A stretch of DNA of 64,000 bases from Cerrena zonata (Eukaryota; Basidiomycota; Agaricomycetes; Polyporales; Cerrenaceae), in the NCBI GenBank assembly GCA_038087015.1, contig JASBNA010000052.1, forward strand, positions 62,001 to 126,000, written 5' to 3'. Every line of letters starts with the position of its first letter. Within the stretch, counting starts at the first letter, position 1. The position numbers and the translations under genes are program-made. Below the pieces are notes generated by a model that did not search any database, was not told the DNA's origin, and saw nothing but the letters and a program-made list of their open reading frames with translations. Below, in pieces: positions 30,742-40,081 of this stretch.

Positions 30742-32844
30742 TTAGAGAGATTCTTTTATGATCAAGGTTCGATCTTCGTAATAACTTTTCAAATCTTTGA
30801 ATTGCAAATCGACTTCACTTGGGACTTGGATTGTTTCCATCGGTTTGTAATCTTTTACCAATAAGTTGTTGTTATAGTCAAAGTCAGTCGAGGAGTTTTT
30901 ATTGAAGAAGTCAATTGTTTCTAAATTGGAGGTGTATAGGTTTTGATCCATATTTTCGTCGACTCTGGTGAAGATCGAGTTAACTTTTGGATCTCTTAAT
31001 AAGATATCGTAATGCGAGTGGATTCTAATTGGATAGTGTTCTGGTCTGATAATGGTTTGATTGAATAAACGAATTGGGATCTCCAAGACGTTTTTCATGT
31101 ACCTTGGTTTTGATCTTATTGAGGATAAATCTTTATTATAAGGGTTTTTCCAAATGACATGATTTTGGTAGAACTTGTAACGGTTTTGGAAAAAAGTCCC
31201 GATTCTAATAATATAATAATTATGTTTAATTAAGTAATCGTTACATCTCATGTAGCCGGTTGTTGAATTTGGAACGAACCAATTTTCATGATTTGAATTC
31301 TTATAATGAATATTTGGGGGTAATTTAGTGAATGGAGTCATGCAGCTAACTGAAAATAAGTATTTACAAGATGGGAAAATTGTATCGAGAATGATCGAGA
31401 TATTGTGATAATAATTGTATAAGGTTATTGATAAATCGGATAAAAATTGACCATCTATTGATTGATTCATGGGGACTAAGTTTTCATTAAAGTTCATTGC
31501 TTCTGAGGGGAAGATACTTAACCATTTTTTCAAAATAGAATAAATGATACTAGGAGAATAAATTGATATATTTGATTCGTTTCTTTTATCGAAAATGATT
31601 GGGATTATATCAAATTTAATGAAATTTGATAAATTATTGTATTGCAAGTTTAATTTGAAATAATATTTGTTTAATGAATCATTATTGAAGAATTTTTGGT
31701 CGGTTGATTGTTTTTTATAAATGATTGATAAGTTTTCTAAATTTGAAGATAATTCAATTAAGAATTGAGGGTAATACGAAGGGATGTTTATACTCATCAT
31801 ATTATATTGTAGATTATTAACCATGAATTGGAAAATTTTCAGTGGTTTCAAATTATTCACTTGTAAGTAATTTGAGTAATTATTAAAAATCTCGTATAGT
31901 TTCTTAGATGTTTGATAATAAGTATCGATTGAAAAATTTAACAAGATACTGGTGAAGTTGATAAAACAACACGAGTAACTATTCAAATGGGTTTTTTCAT
32001 GATTATAGTTTATATCACTGGTGAAATTATTTGATTCATTAGTTAATTTTAGTATGGCTGCTGCGTGTTTTTCAAAACAAGTTTTTTCAAACTCATTCAA
32101 ATTAAGTATTTGATCCGGCTGGTACTGGGTTTTCATTTTGAATTGGTTTAAGATGATAACCCTAGATAATGTATTGAGCGATTCCCATATTAAATCATAA
32201 TCGTTTGTTCTTGCCCAATGAGGCAACTGATTAATGAAATCAATCAAATAATCCACCAAATTATATTTTGCTTGAACAACATGGTAGTTCAATTCGGGTG
32301 GCACCTTAACGTTGGGCAAGTCCATCACTCGTTTCTTATTCATTCTCTGGTAATCAAGCCTGGAGAAACTGCCTCCTTTAGTTGAATTTGGCAAATTTGT
32401 TTTCGGTTCCGGAGTCGAACTAATTACTTTAAAATCAGCATCAAAATCGTTAATGGTTAAGTTATTGAACTGGACCGGTGGATATGGGATCGAAGGAATC
32501 TTCAAAGGCAATTTGGTTAATTCAAATTTGAATTCTAAGACACTACTTGATTTTTCATCAGGATAATCTAATTTTTCATTTGATGATGTTGGTAATCGAT
32601 AATTTAAATTCAACAACTTATTCTGGCTGTTTCTCAACGAATGGGTAATCTTGATTCTATTAATCTCACTGCTTGATAAACTCAAGTACGAGCATACTTC
32701 TTTCTTCCCTCTAGAACAGTTTTCACAGTTGGGTAAGTTTTCATCACATCTAATCTTCTTCCTTTTACAGTTGGTGCATCCCAATTTGGAGTTTGTATGT
32801 CTTCTACGGGTAGAAGATGGTTTTTCAATCTTATTTGCTGCCAT
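30742..32844 (-). CDS. Zn(II)2Cys6 transcription factor, target unknown
   Basis: A 700-residue protein with an N-terminal binuclear zinc cluster at residues ~23-52 (CTNCKRKKIRC...CENC......C), preceded by a basic arm (RRRHTNSKLG). This is the fungal Gal4-type DNA-binding domain. The NSKLGCTNCKRKKIRC wording resembles the Upc2/Sut-like group, but the rest is not recognised. The C-terminal ~550 residues are Asn/Leu-rich and helical, as in regulators with a divergent fungal activation domain. Its ~940 bp upstream region is unusually long and repeat-bearing. A specific regulon cannot be assigned. The start ATG at 32844 gives MAANKIEKPSS. Confidence 0.85.
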   Translation of the reverse strand: MAANKIEKPSSTRRRHTNSKLGCTNCKRKKIRCDENLPNCENCSRGKKEVCSYLSLSSSEINRIKITHSLRNSQNKLLNLNYRLPTSSNEKLDYPDEKSSSVLEFKFELTKLPLKIPSIPYPPVQFNNLTINDFDADFKVISSTPEPKTNLPNSTKGGSFSRLDYQRMNKKRVMDLPNVKVPPELNYHVVQAKYNLVDYLIDFINQLPHWARTNDYDLIWESLNTLSRVIILNQFKMKTQYQPDQILNLNEFEKTCFEKHAAAILKLTNESNNFTSDINYNHEKTHLNSYSCCFINFTSILLNFSIDTYYQTSKKLYEIFNNYSNYLQVNNLKPLKIFQFMVNNLQYNMMSINIPSYYPQFLIELSSNLENLSIIYKKQSTDQKFFNNDSLNKYYFKLNLQYNNLSNFIKFDIIPIIFDKRNESNISIYSPSIIYSILKKWLSIFPSEAMNFNENLVPMNQSIDGQFLSDLSITLYNYYHNISIILDTIFPSCKYLFSVSCMTPFTKLPPNIHYKNSNHENWFVPNSTTGYMRCNDYLIKHNYYIIRIGTFFQNRYKFYQNHVIWKNPYNKDLSSIRSKPRYMKNVLEIPIRLFNQTIIRPEHYPIRIHSHYDILLRDPKVNSIFTRVDENMDQNLYTSNLETIDFFNKNSSTDFDYNNNLLVKDYKPMETIQVPSEVDLQFKDLKSYYEDRTLIIKESL

Positions 32845-33785
32845 TTCCCACTAATATTAATCTGGAAACTTCGTATCTTGATAGTTAAAGGGAAATCGTT
32901 TTTTTTTTTATACCTATTTACGTCTTCCAACAGGCTTTCTTTTCTTTTTTTTATTTTTACCTATTTTTTTTTTTTTTTTCTCTCTTTGAGAAGATACCGA
33001 ATTTCTTTTCTCCAGCACCCAAAACAAAAGAACCTTGCAATAAGAGTGTCTACTGGATAGGTATGAAAATACTATTACGTATTCGAGTACTTGTTGGGTA
33101 AATTATGCTGATAGGACGTTGTTCAAGGTGGCCAGTGGTCGCTTAAACTTACTGCGACTTTTGTTCAGCTGAAAAATCGTATTTGATGACTTATTAAAAT
33201 ATTTTTTGTCAAATCTGTGATTGTTATTGGCTCGAACGGAGGTCGTATACCACTACGAAAGGATGCTTCACGACTACGACCACGACGGCCACGACGGCCA
33301 CGACGACAGGTATTGGACTGATATCCACCCTATTGTACATACTTGTACTACATCAACCTCCTGTATTATTACTTACTGTAAACTTACGGCCTATTACGGT
33401 ATACTTAATGTATACTTAATGTATACTTAATGTATACTTAATGTATACTTAGTATACTTAGCGTACTTACAATGTTTACGTTGTGTTGCTAGAAGCCTAC
33501 AGCACAGTGAATTAGCAGGGGTAGGCGTAGACCTTATAGTCGGTGGATTGATATTACTAATGGGAGGATTGGATATGGATATTGCATTGTCTTACGTAGG
33601 TATATCCGAAGAGGAGATTCGAGGGCGGCGCCATTCCGACCGGGCGCATTGCGGTGGGAAAAGTGACAGAAACGGTTGGACCGAAATGACACAATCCGAC
33701 CGCCCAAAAGGGTGGTACATATCCGCACGTCAAAGTTGGAAGATAGCCCTATTATCGAATTAACTAGTTACTATACAGATACGGG
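32845..33785. other. Long upstream region of the Zn2Cys6 regulator
   Basis: There are 941 bases between the PBN1 stop and the regulator start. It contains T-rich tracts near 32960-32980, a CACGACGGC-type 9-bp repeat at 33281-33307 and the 11-bp tandem array at 33399-33442. Plus-strand open frames here (33221-33430, 33548-33763) have no family resemblance. Confidence 0.5.
33399..33469. repeat. Tandem repeat, unit GTATACTTAAT
   Basis: Four perfect 11-bp units occupy 33399-33442. They are followed by two shortened 9-bp units (GTATACTTA, 33443-33460) and a variant (GCGTACTTA, 33461-33469). Each unit contains the palindrome GTATAC. A slippage-generated minisatellite is the simplest reading; clustered protein binding is possible. 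Confidence 0.9.
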
Positions 33786-35051
33786 TTATTCGAGTTTGAG
33801 TTTATTTTTCAGCAAAAGCCTTTTGAGGATAATGACCACTCCCACAAACAAGACTGACAAAGTGATAAGATCAACGTTGGTGGGTCTGGCGTTGGGGATG
33901 TCCACTTGTAGTTGATCGTGGGGCTGATCAAATAGGTAGAAGACGGTTTTATTGGTGAAGAGCTTATCGAAATTAGCTCCAATGCTTAGTTTATTATCGA
34001 AGGGATTGTTTTGTAAGAGGTATTCTTCGTCTTTGGCCAAATCGCATGCAATGAAATTGATGGGTTTGTTGAAAGAAATTGTGGTTTTACCAAGATTGTT
34101 CGGGGTTTGATACCTTGAGTGAATTTCAATTTCATTTGCCAATTGATTGGGGACTTGTAGTAAGAGCTCAGTGCCCCATTCTTTGATAAGATAGCTTGGT
34201 TTTTCGAGATCCAGGTTCCCAAAATTAACCACTAATTGGTTATTCCCGATTTGGTATTTGTCAAGGAAAAACTCTTTGGGGATTGTCATGTACTGATATT
34301 TTTGGCAACTCTCCAAATCAACGTCTTGGTCAAGGTCCTGCTTGTGCTCATAATTGGTTTGGAGCTTGGGATGCATCCCGTTGCTAACGAGTTTAACCTC
34401 ACTTTCCCCAATTTTGCGAATTCGTGGTTTGATATGAAATAATGTTCGATGAATATAATCTTCCTGTCCCATTAATTCGATTCTGACCCCACTCAATACT
34501 AAATCGTCTTTGGTGCTGATCTCGTCATCGATTAAAAAAACCCCAATCTCCTTTTTAACCCCAGTCTCTTGCTGGTACTCTTTCACCGCCTGATCGTTAA
34601 GCGTTTTAATAACAACTTGCCCATTACTCCAGTTGATGTCAAGGGCGCTTTCGCGGCCAATACCATACCCTTCAAGCGTCCAATCACGCACCTCGGGCGT
34701 GTGGTAGTATAACGAATTGTACGACATTATCCATTCATCTGATCCTTGGAGCCCAATCAGGTCTAAAAAATCATTCATTTCTTGGTAGAAAACCTCTTCG
34801 TCCCGCGTATTGGGCACCACCGAGATATGCAATCCTGATCCAAACTCATACTGGAACACCCGACTGTCAACCTCCTGTCTTTTCATTTGAATCCTCACTT
34901 GTTTAATCGAGTCTGGTAGCTTATATTCCCCAGTGATTTTTCTTTCAACCATCCCGGTTTCACTCAACTTTAAGTGCGTTCCATCAACCTCCTCGATGAA
35001 ACCTTCGTGGCTGCTCCCGGGATTGAGTATAGTGATTCTTTCCCTGATCAT
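33786..35051 (-). CDS. PBN1: PBN1, essential subunit of GPI mannosyltransferase I
   Basis: A 421-residue ER protein. Yeast Pbn1 with Gpi14 adds the first mannose to the GPI precursor (PIG-X counterpart in animals). Family segments are visible: EIGVFLIDDEISTKDDLVLSG, GMHPKLQTNYEHK and YQYMTIPKEFFLDKYQIG, with FACDLAKDEEYLLQNNPFDNK (shortened here) before the anchor. A single C-terminal membrane span (DLITLSVLFVGVVIILKRLL) leaves a short basic cytosolic tail, the Pbn1 topology. It is divergent from OPI3 with 231 bp between starts, so they may share a promoter. The first ATG at 35051 is used. Confidence 0.88.
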   Translation of the reverse strand: MIRERITILNPGSSHEGFIEEVDGTHLKLSETGMVERKITGEYKLPDSIKQVRIQMKRQEVDSRVFQYEFGSGLHISVVPNTRDEEVFYQEMNDFLDLIGLQGSDEWIMSYNSLYYHTPEVRDWTLEGYGIGRESALDINWSNGQVVIKTLNDQAVKEYQQETGVKKEIGVFLIDDEISTKDDLVLSGVRIELMGQEDYIHRTLFHIKPRIRKIGESEVKLVSNGMHPKLQTNYEHKQDLDQDVDLESCQKYQYMTIPKEFFLDKYQIGNNQLVVNFGNLDLEKPSYLIKEWGTELLLQVPNQLANEIEIHSRYQTPNNLGKTTISFNKPINFIACDLAKDEEYLLQNNPFDNKLSIGANFDKLFTNKTVFYLFDQPHDQLQVDIPNARPTNVDLITLSVLFVGVVIILKRLLLKNKLKLE

Positions 35052-35188
35052 TATCTATCTACTAGTTGCTTTTACTAGTTGGTCTTACTAATTGGTTTAA
35101 GTAGTTGGTTTTTACTATTTGGTTTCACTAGTTCATAGTTTCTACTTAACAACTCATGGTCGTGCGCGGGCCCGCCAGACTCGCCCCC

Positions 35189-35197
35189 TTTCACATG
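35189..35197 (-). promoter_or_regulatory. UAS-INO / ICRE-like element (CATGTGAAA) in the OPI3 promoter
   Basis: TTTCACATG on the plus strand is CATGTGAAA on the minus strand, matching the inositol/choline-responsive element bound by Ino2-Ino4 in S. cerevisiae. It lies about 86 bp upstream of OPI3, a classic target there. Whether Ino2-Ino4 retain that role in this lineage is uncertain. Confidence 0.45.
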
Positions 35198-35282
35198 CAA
35201 TTTGCAAGTTGCACCCAATAAGTATATAAAGACAATTAGAACCAAAAGTTTTTCAAATAACTTCTGATTCAATTAAGCAAAG

Positions 35283-35897
35283 ATGTCTTCAATTGATTAC
35301 TCTAAATACTTGCAATACTTGGACTTCAATCCAGAAATTGCTTATGCAATTGCAACCATCTCCTTCAATCCAATTTTTTGGAATATTGTGGCCAGATTAG
35401 AATTTAAAAATCATTTTTTAACTAAATTAACTGGTTCTCCTTATAGAGGATGTTATTTATTAGCTGCTACGATTTTCTCCTTGGGTATTTATAGAGATTC
35501 CATTTATCATGGTGCTCTTTTAAATCAGCCTACTTATGAACCTTGGTTGGATAATACAATTGTTAAATCCTTAGCAATTTTATTATTTTCCTTTGGTAAT
35601 ATTTTGGTGCTTTCTTCAATGTATGCTTTAGGTGTTACTGGTACTTATTTAGGAGATTATTTTGGGATTTTGATGAAGGAAAGAGTGGAAGGATTCCCAT
35701 TTAACATTGATAATAATCCAATGTATAATGGTAGTACTCTTTGCTTTTTAGCCACTGCATTATGGTATGCTAAACCAATGGGTATTTTGGTTAGTTTATT
35801 TGTCTTCATCATGTATAAAATAGCTCTTTTATTTGAAGAACCATTCACGGCTTTTATTTATGAAAATCGTGATATTTATGAAAAAAAAGATTTATAG
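35283..35897 (+). CDS. OPI3: OPI3, phospholipid N-methyltransferase
   Basis: A 204-residue ER membrane enzyme that performs the last two methylations from phosphatidylethanolamine to phosphatidylcholine. Family phrases include NPIFWNIVARLEFKNHFLTK, YALGVTGTYLGDYFGILM and ERVEGFPFNIDNNPMYNGST, which carries the residues used for AdoMet binding in the family. Four hydrophobic segments agree with the known topology. The length equals the S. cerevisiae protein (206). The promoter carries an ICRE-like element. Confidence 0.96.
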   Translation: MSSIDYSKYLQYLDFNPEIAYAIATISFNPIFWNIVARLEFKNHFLTKLTGSPYRGCYLLAATIFSLGIYRDSIYHGALLNQPTYEPWLDNTIVKSLAILLFSFGNILVLSSMYALGVTGTYLGDYFGILMKERVEGFPFNIDNNPMYNGSTLCFLATALWYAKPMGILVSLFVFIMYKIALLFEEPFTAFIYENRDIYEKKDL

Positions 35898-35912
35898 ATT
35901 TTATATAGATAT

Positions 35913-37010
35913 TTAAGTAAATTCAAAAATATTTGATTTTCCATGATCTTCAATATGTCGAAGACTTAATGATTGAAATTTATCACTAGCTATATGATAA
36001 TATAATCCGCTTATTGATCCCGGTGATACACTCGAATAAAATTTCTTATTACCACTATTACTTTCATTATCTTTGGATCCTCCTCCAATATTTAATACAA
36101 TATAATAAAAACCTTCGAATGATGCACCACTTATTTGCTTGATTCTGGAATCGGGCAATAAAAACTCTTCTTTCCATCTCATATATATGAATTGGTTATC
36201 TTCTTGACCATTCTGTATTTTTTCTAATTTCAATTTTAATTCTTCGTTATTCAATTCTTGATTTTCAGTTAATTTTTTCCAATGTATTAAATCATTTTCA
36301 ATAAATGACCCCCATTTATCATTTTCCGTTATAAATGAGTATTTCTTAATCACATCTTTACTATACTTATTCATTGATTCGTTACCCCATTCATACCGAT
36401 TCAATGGATTGTTAATGATTTCTCCTTTAAAACATGTGGTTATCACGGGATGATCATCAGTCAACCCCTTGATTTGTAAGAACCCAGTAACTAATGAGTC
36501 AATCAAATCAATCGTCTTAAATTCAACCTCAATATGATATTTATGTGAACCCGATTGTTGCTGTCCAATATATTTTGCATTTGGCTTTAAATATTCATTG
36601 ATCAATTTGGGTATTTTGGTCATTCTATTCATCGATTGATATTCTTTAGCACTAACCTTAGAATATAAACTTAAATAGTCTCTATACTTGTTTCCAGTTG
36701 GACTCCTTGCAATCTCAAGCTTATGATTTCTTTTTATTCGATTACTATCTTGTTGATCAATTTGGCGGTCCTCATCATCACTTTCATCTTCGATTTCACT
36801 CCCAGGGTTACTTGATGTCTGATATACATTCAATCTTGCATTCTTTGATATTGGAGTACGTAAATTCAATACTGTAGCATTAGCCTCCTTATGACTCCGA
36901 TAAAACCCATTCAAATCGGCAAGCTTGCCCCTCCTAATTTCCTTATTTACTCTATTCTCGCTTCCATGTTTTAAATCATCTGGATTCTTATTAGCTTCTG
37001 TCACCGGCAT
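35913..37010 (-). CDS. VID24: VID24/GID4-type substrate receptor of the GID/CTLH ubiquitin ligase
   Basis: A 365-residue protein. The C-terminal ~230 residues form the Vid24/Gid4 beta-barrel (GFLQIKGLTDDHPVITTCFKGEI; FIYMRWKEEFLLPDSRI; ISGASFEGFYYIVLN; SISGLYYHIASDKFQSLSL). Gid4 recognises N-terminal proline degrons and targets gluconeogenic enzymes such as Fbp1 when glucose returns. The N-terminal ~130 residues are basic/acidic low complexity. GID4 and its paralogue GID10 share the domain, so the exact orthologue is inferred. It converges on OPI3 with only 15 bp between stops. Confidence 0.9.
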   Translation of the reverse strand: MPVTEANKNPDDLKHGSENRVNKEIRRGKLADLNGFYRSHKEANATVLNLRTPISKNARLNVYQTSSNPGSEIEDESDDEDRQIDQQDSNRIKRNHKLEIARSPTGNKYRDYLSLYSKVSAKEYQSMNRMTKIPKLINEYLKPNAKYIGQQQSGSHKYHIEVEFKTIDLIDSLVTGFLQIKGLTDDHPVITTCFKGEIINNPLNRYEWGNESMNKYSKDVIKKYSFITENDKWGSFIENDLIHWKKLTENQELNNEELKLKLEKIQNGQEDNQFIYMRWKEEFLLPDSRIKQISGASFEGFYYIVLNIGGGSKDNESNSGNKKFYSSVSPGSISGLYYHIASDKFQSLSLRHIEDHGKSNIFEFT

Positions 37011-37337
37011 GTCTTATCAATTGTATGTAGCAAATATATTATCGATGATTCCTATCAAATATTTTCTATTAAAGATGAAGAAAAAAAACTCACACATACA
37101 CTCGGTATAACAACCAGCTATACCTAACTAATACCGTCTATACCGTCTATACCCTATAGCAATAGCCTAACTACAAATCAAAAAAACCCCCTGGGTAGTT
37201 TTGTCTGCTTCTTATCTGATGAGATTTTCCCCCAAAATTTGTATGGCGCGCGCTACCAAAAAATGGCTGAAGAAAGCGATTATCGGTTTAATCAACTAAC
37301 CGTTAGCTAATCCAATAGTGATTGAGTATTTTGAAAC
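37011..37337. other. Divergent promoter, VID24 / TFB6-like
   Basis: There are 327 bases with no gene. It has a short tandem repeat ATACCGTCT at 37131-37139 and 37140-37148, plus a GCGCGC stretch near 37244-37250. Confidence 0.5.
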
Positions 37338-38267
37338 ATGTCAAGACCAACGGACTCGCCAACAACTCCTCCCCATCCTGCGGCCAACCAAGAGACTCGA
37401 TTGCCGGACCATTCGTTGCCCCAGTCCGCGGCAGCAGACCTTGATCTAAATCCAGAACTATACGATGATGACGATGATGGTGATGATAAAATGGCTAAGG
37501 ATGATGCTGGTGGCGGGAATAACGACGACGAATACTTTGAAGACTTTGAAGACGTCAAGATAGACTTACAGTCGTATTCTATTCCATTTGATACCGCATA
37601 TGAAATACTCAAGCTTGATTTCGATAGGAAGTCTCCCAATAATGCTAGTGAACTGCAACAGAGCAAATTTGTCAACTACGTTGACGGCGAATTGTTACAG
37701 ATCCAAAGAAAATTCATCAAGAACATCGCCAATATGGATAACATCGAGATTTATTCGATCTTCCAGTTGGCTCAAGATCTAAACCAGGTCATTGATCTTA
37801 TTTGGTACTCGATTGATAAAAGATCCAAATTATTTGGTCAGGATCATTACCTTATCAAGATTGTCCACGACTTAGAAGACTACGTTTCTCATTACGATTT
37901 GCATCATTTGATTGAAATTAACTCCCCTACTCTTCTTTCAAAAGAAAATAATATTAAATTTCTTAAACTTTTCACGTTCCTACAATCATTGGATGTCAGA
38001 TTATCCTTCTTAATCGACGGGTACACTTTAGAAGGAACTACCAAAGTTGAAAAAATCAGCAGTACGGAATTGGTTCGATTGTTGTCCATTACTTCTAGGT
38101 TAAGAATGATGATCATCTCCAAAATCGATCCAATCAGACTAAAACTAAACAAAGTGGCTTCAGAAACCTCCAATCCTTCTAACAGACAAGCACAAGACCT
38201 TCTGAACCTATTTGAAGTAGAAATAGGTAGACTTTTCGAAGGTATCTTGGATAGAAGTTCCATATAA
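37338..38267 (+). CDS. TFB6-like protein (possible TFIIH-associated subunit)
   Basis: A 309-residue acidic, helical protein. An Asp-rich N-terminal region (DDDDDGDD, DDEYFEDFED) precedes a helical part with FDTAYEILKLDF, FVNYVDGELLQIQRKFIKN and DLNQVIDLIWYSID. This organisation resembles yeast Tfb6 (YOR352W), which promotes dissociation of Ssl2 from TFIIH. The match rests on general pattern and length, not a catalytic motif, so the assignment is tentative. It starts 327 bp from the divergent VID24 start; the next gene begins 114 bp downstream on the same strand. Confidence 0.5.
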   Translation: MSRPTDSPTTPPHPAANQETRLPDHSLPQSAAADLDLNPELYDDDDDGDDKMAKDDAGGGNNDDEYFEDFEDVKIDLQSYSIPFDTAYEILKLDFDRKSPNNASELQQSKFVNYVDGELLQIQRKFIKNIANMDNIEIYSIFQLAQDLNQVIDLIWYSIDKRSKLFGQDHYLIKIVHDLEDYVSHYDLHHLIEINSPTLLSKENNIKFLKLFTFLQSLDVRLSFLIDGYTLEGTTKVEKISSTELVRLLSITSRLRMMIISKIDPIRLKLNKVASETSNPSNRQAQDLLNLFEVEIGRLFEGILDRSSI

Positions 38268-38284
38268 ACTGCTAAAAGGTGGTA

Positions 38285-38294
38285 GTGTACGGGT
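38285..38294. promoter_or_regulatory. Rap1-like site upstream of the CX9C gene
   Basis: GTGTACGGGT, reading ACCCGTACAC on the minus strand, lies about 90 bp upstream of the downstream ATG. The core is the same as in the ZPR1-MET30 region. Function is inferred only. Confidence 0.3.
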
Positions 38295-38355
38295 CGAAAT
38301 TGATTTTTTTTCTCTCTTTCTTTCATATATTTTGAAAAGTATTTAGTAACGATTA

Positions 38356-38382
38356 ATGAACAACTACAAAAGCATTAGATAA
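38356..38382 (+). promoter_or_regulatory. uORF of eight codons overlapping the start of the CX9C gene (TAATG)
   Basis: An ATG at 38356 opens a short frame whose TAA stop (38380-38382) shares its last A with the main ATG at 38382. If the leader includes it, ribosomes would need leaky scanning or reinitiation to translate the main ORF. Confidence 0.4.
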
Positions 38383-38927
38383 TGTGGCCTTTTACTTCAG
38401 ACAAGGGGAAGGTCACTTCCGAAATCACCAAGGAGCTTCCCGAGCATTTGCAAGGTTTTTTCGAAGAGAAAAACCCCGACCGTAAGCTTGAAGGAGCCCA
38501 CGAAGTTTCTCCCCATCAGAATAGAGTGAATCAAGTTTTATACCAACATGAAAAGACCAATCCTGATTATTCATACCAGTTTGATAATTATAAAAGAGCA
38601 GAGTCGGCGAAGAAGGTTGTTGGGATAAATTGTGCAGAATTACAACAAAAAGTTCACGAATGTTTAAGAGGTTGGTCCTTCACCGAGGCCAATCACTGTA
38701 ACGAAGAAATCAAATTATCAATGGAATGCATGAAGATTCAAAAAGAAGGATTGAAAAAATTATATTACGACGACTGCTATAATGAAAAACAATGCCAACA
38801 AATCAGAAGAGTCATTGATCAATTATTTGTTAAGAACTTCGGTCAATTTGGCGACCAAGTGAATGAAGAAAACCAATCGAAATTTAATAATGACATTAAT
38901 GATGTTTTTTATAAAATCTGGAGGTAA
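38382..38927 (+). CDS. Twin-CX9C protein, probable mitochondrial intermembrane-space protein
   Basis: A 181-residue protein beginning MWPFTSDKGKVTSE. The centre carries two CX9C pairs, CAELQQKVHEC and CNEEIKLSMEC, separated by a short loop, and a further C-X5-C (CYNEKQC). Twin CX9C helical hairpins are usually imported into the mitochondrial intermembrane space by Mia40/Erv1 disulfide relay. The specific family is not recognised; the length exceeds most Cmc/Cox assembly factors. It could be a fungal respiratory-chain assembly or structural protein. A uORF overlaps its start. Confidence 0.65.
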   Translation: MWPFTSDKGKVTSEITKELPEHLQGFFEEKNPDRKLEGAHEVSPHQNRVNQVLYQHEKTNPDYSYQFDNYKRAESAKKVVGINCAELQQKVHECLRGWSFTEANHCNEEIKLSMECMKIQKEGLKKLYYDDCYNEKQCQQIRRVIDQLFVKNFGQFGDQVNEENQSKFNNDINDVFYKIWR

Positions 38928-38982
38928 AATCTCCTCTAATTCCTTATACATAGACTTTTTTCCCTCTTTTCTCTTACCTTAT

Positions 38983-39858
38983 TTATTTCTTTAGTTCTCC
39001 TGTTAATATATCATTACCCAAGTTATTCCATAGCTGTAATTTTTCATGGTAAGTTAACGATGTAACTAAACCTGAGGTGTTCGGGAATACATATATCCTG
39101 TTATCACATTCACATAATTCAGTCATCTTTGCAATTATCTTCCTGTATTGCAAATCTGAACACAGCTTTTCATTTTGCAACCCCCATACAAAATTCTCTT
39201 TAGTCAATTTAAATTTACTAATATTTAATACTTGACACATATATTTCACAATGATTTCCCATATTCCTTTCCCTATGAACACCAAGTGCTTTGTCTTGGT
39301 TTCTTTAAACTCACTAAGTAATCTAGGAACATTTTCCAATTTTTCCTTCATTGATAGTTCTTGGGCTGTTCGGGTGCAACGCAAAACTAAGTCAGTGAAC
39401 CCAATGTCATACTTGATCAAGTCAAAGTCATGCACCGGCTTAACCCTTGTCTTGAATGTGAGTGGGTCTTCAACCAACTCTTGAAATAGTTCATCTTCTT
39501 TCAATAGCTGGTTCAAATTTGCTTGGTTACTTTTCAATACTTTAATTAATACCTCTGACTGATTAAGCAACTTGTAAAATAAGTTGGTGAAATGTGCATA
39601 ATGATGTTGTTGTATCGATGACTCTAATCCTGGGTTATAACCAATAAACAATACACTTAAATCCTGCTTAATCGACGGTGCCAAATCACGGTATTGTTTC
39701 TCTTCTAGGTCAAGTTTCTTCTTAGAATTTGCTTTATTGATTCGATTTTTTCCAGCCAATGTCGATGCATTTCGAGTTATCCCCACTGCTTTTGTCTTTG
39801 TTTCCTCTCCACCATCGTACTTAAACGACTGGATGACACTACGAAGGTTTCTTGTCAT
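38983..39858 (-). CDS. Mug/TDG-like mismatch-specific uracil/thymine DNA glycosylase
   Basis: A 291-residue protein of the uracil-DNA glycosylase superfamily, family 2. Motif A is LFIGYNPGLESS at residues 71-81, with the Asn that positions water in TDG/Mug enzymes (GINPG type). A following HYAHFTNLFYKLL equals the conserved G-x-HF...N.F.W..L region. GFTDLVLRCTRTAQELS matches the GLTNLVxRPTxxAxDLS block, and FPNTSGLVTS resembles motif B (PNPSGLN). Such enzymes remove U or T opposite G, and deamination products. The basic N-terminal ~60 residues may target or bind DNA. S. cerevisiae has no TDG. It is divergent from BRL1. Confidence 0.82.
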   Translation of the reverse strand: MTRNLRSVIQSFKYDGGEETKTKAVGITRNASTLAGKNRINKANSKKKLDLEEKQYRDLAPSIKQDLSVLFIGYNPGLESSIQQHHYAHFTNLFYKLLNQSEVLIKVLKSNQANLNQLLKEDELFQELVEDPLTFKTRVKPVHDFDLIKYDIGFTDLVLRCTRTAQELSMKEKLENVPRLLSEFKETKTKHLVFIGKGIWEIIVKYMCQVLNISKFKLTKENFVWGLQNEKLCSDLQYRKIIAKMTELCECDNRIYVFPNTSGLVTSLTYHEKLQLWNNLGNDILTGELKK

Positions 39859-40081
39859 TCTGTTAGCCAGTGTTCAGCTATTTATGACTGCTACTAGATT
39901 TTTCACTCCAGTTTAAAAAAAAAAAACACCTGCACACAATTTGTATAGACAGACCTTTGTAACTTTTGATCTTTTTTTAAATTTTTTTTCTCTTTCTTCA
40001 TCATCACAACTTGTTCTTAAAGGTTCCTTTGAAAAAGGCCTTAGTAAATCCAATTGACCAAGACCTTTGTAATCCGTTTCT

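Noticed and set aside
33221..33763. Plus-strand ORFs between PBN1 and the Zn2Cys6 gene
   Set aside because: One is made by the 9-bp repeat and the other lacks protein-like pattern; both are short.
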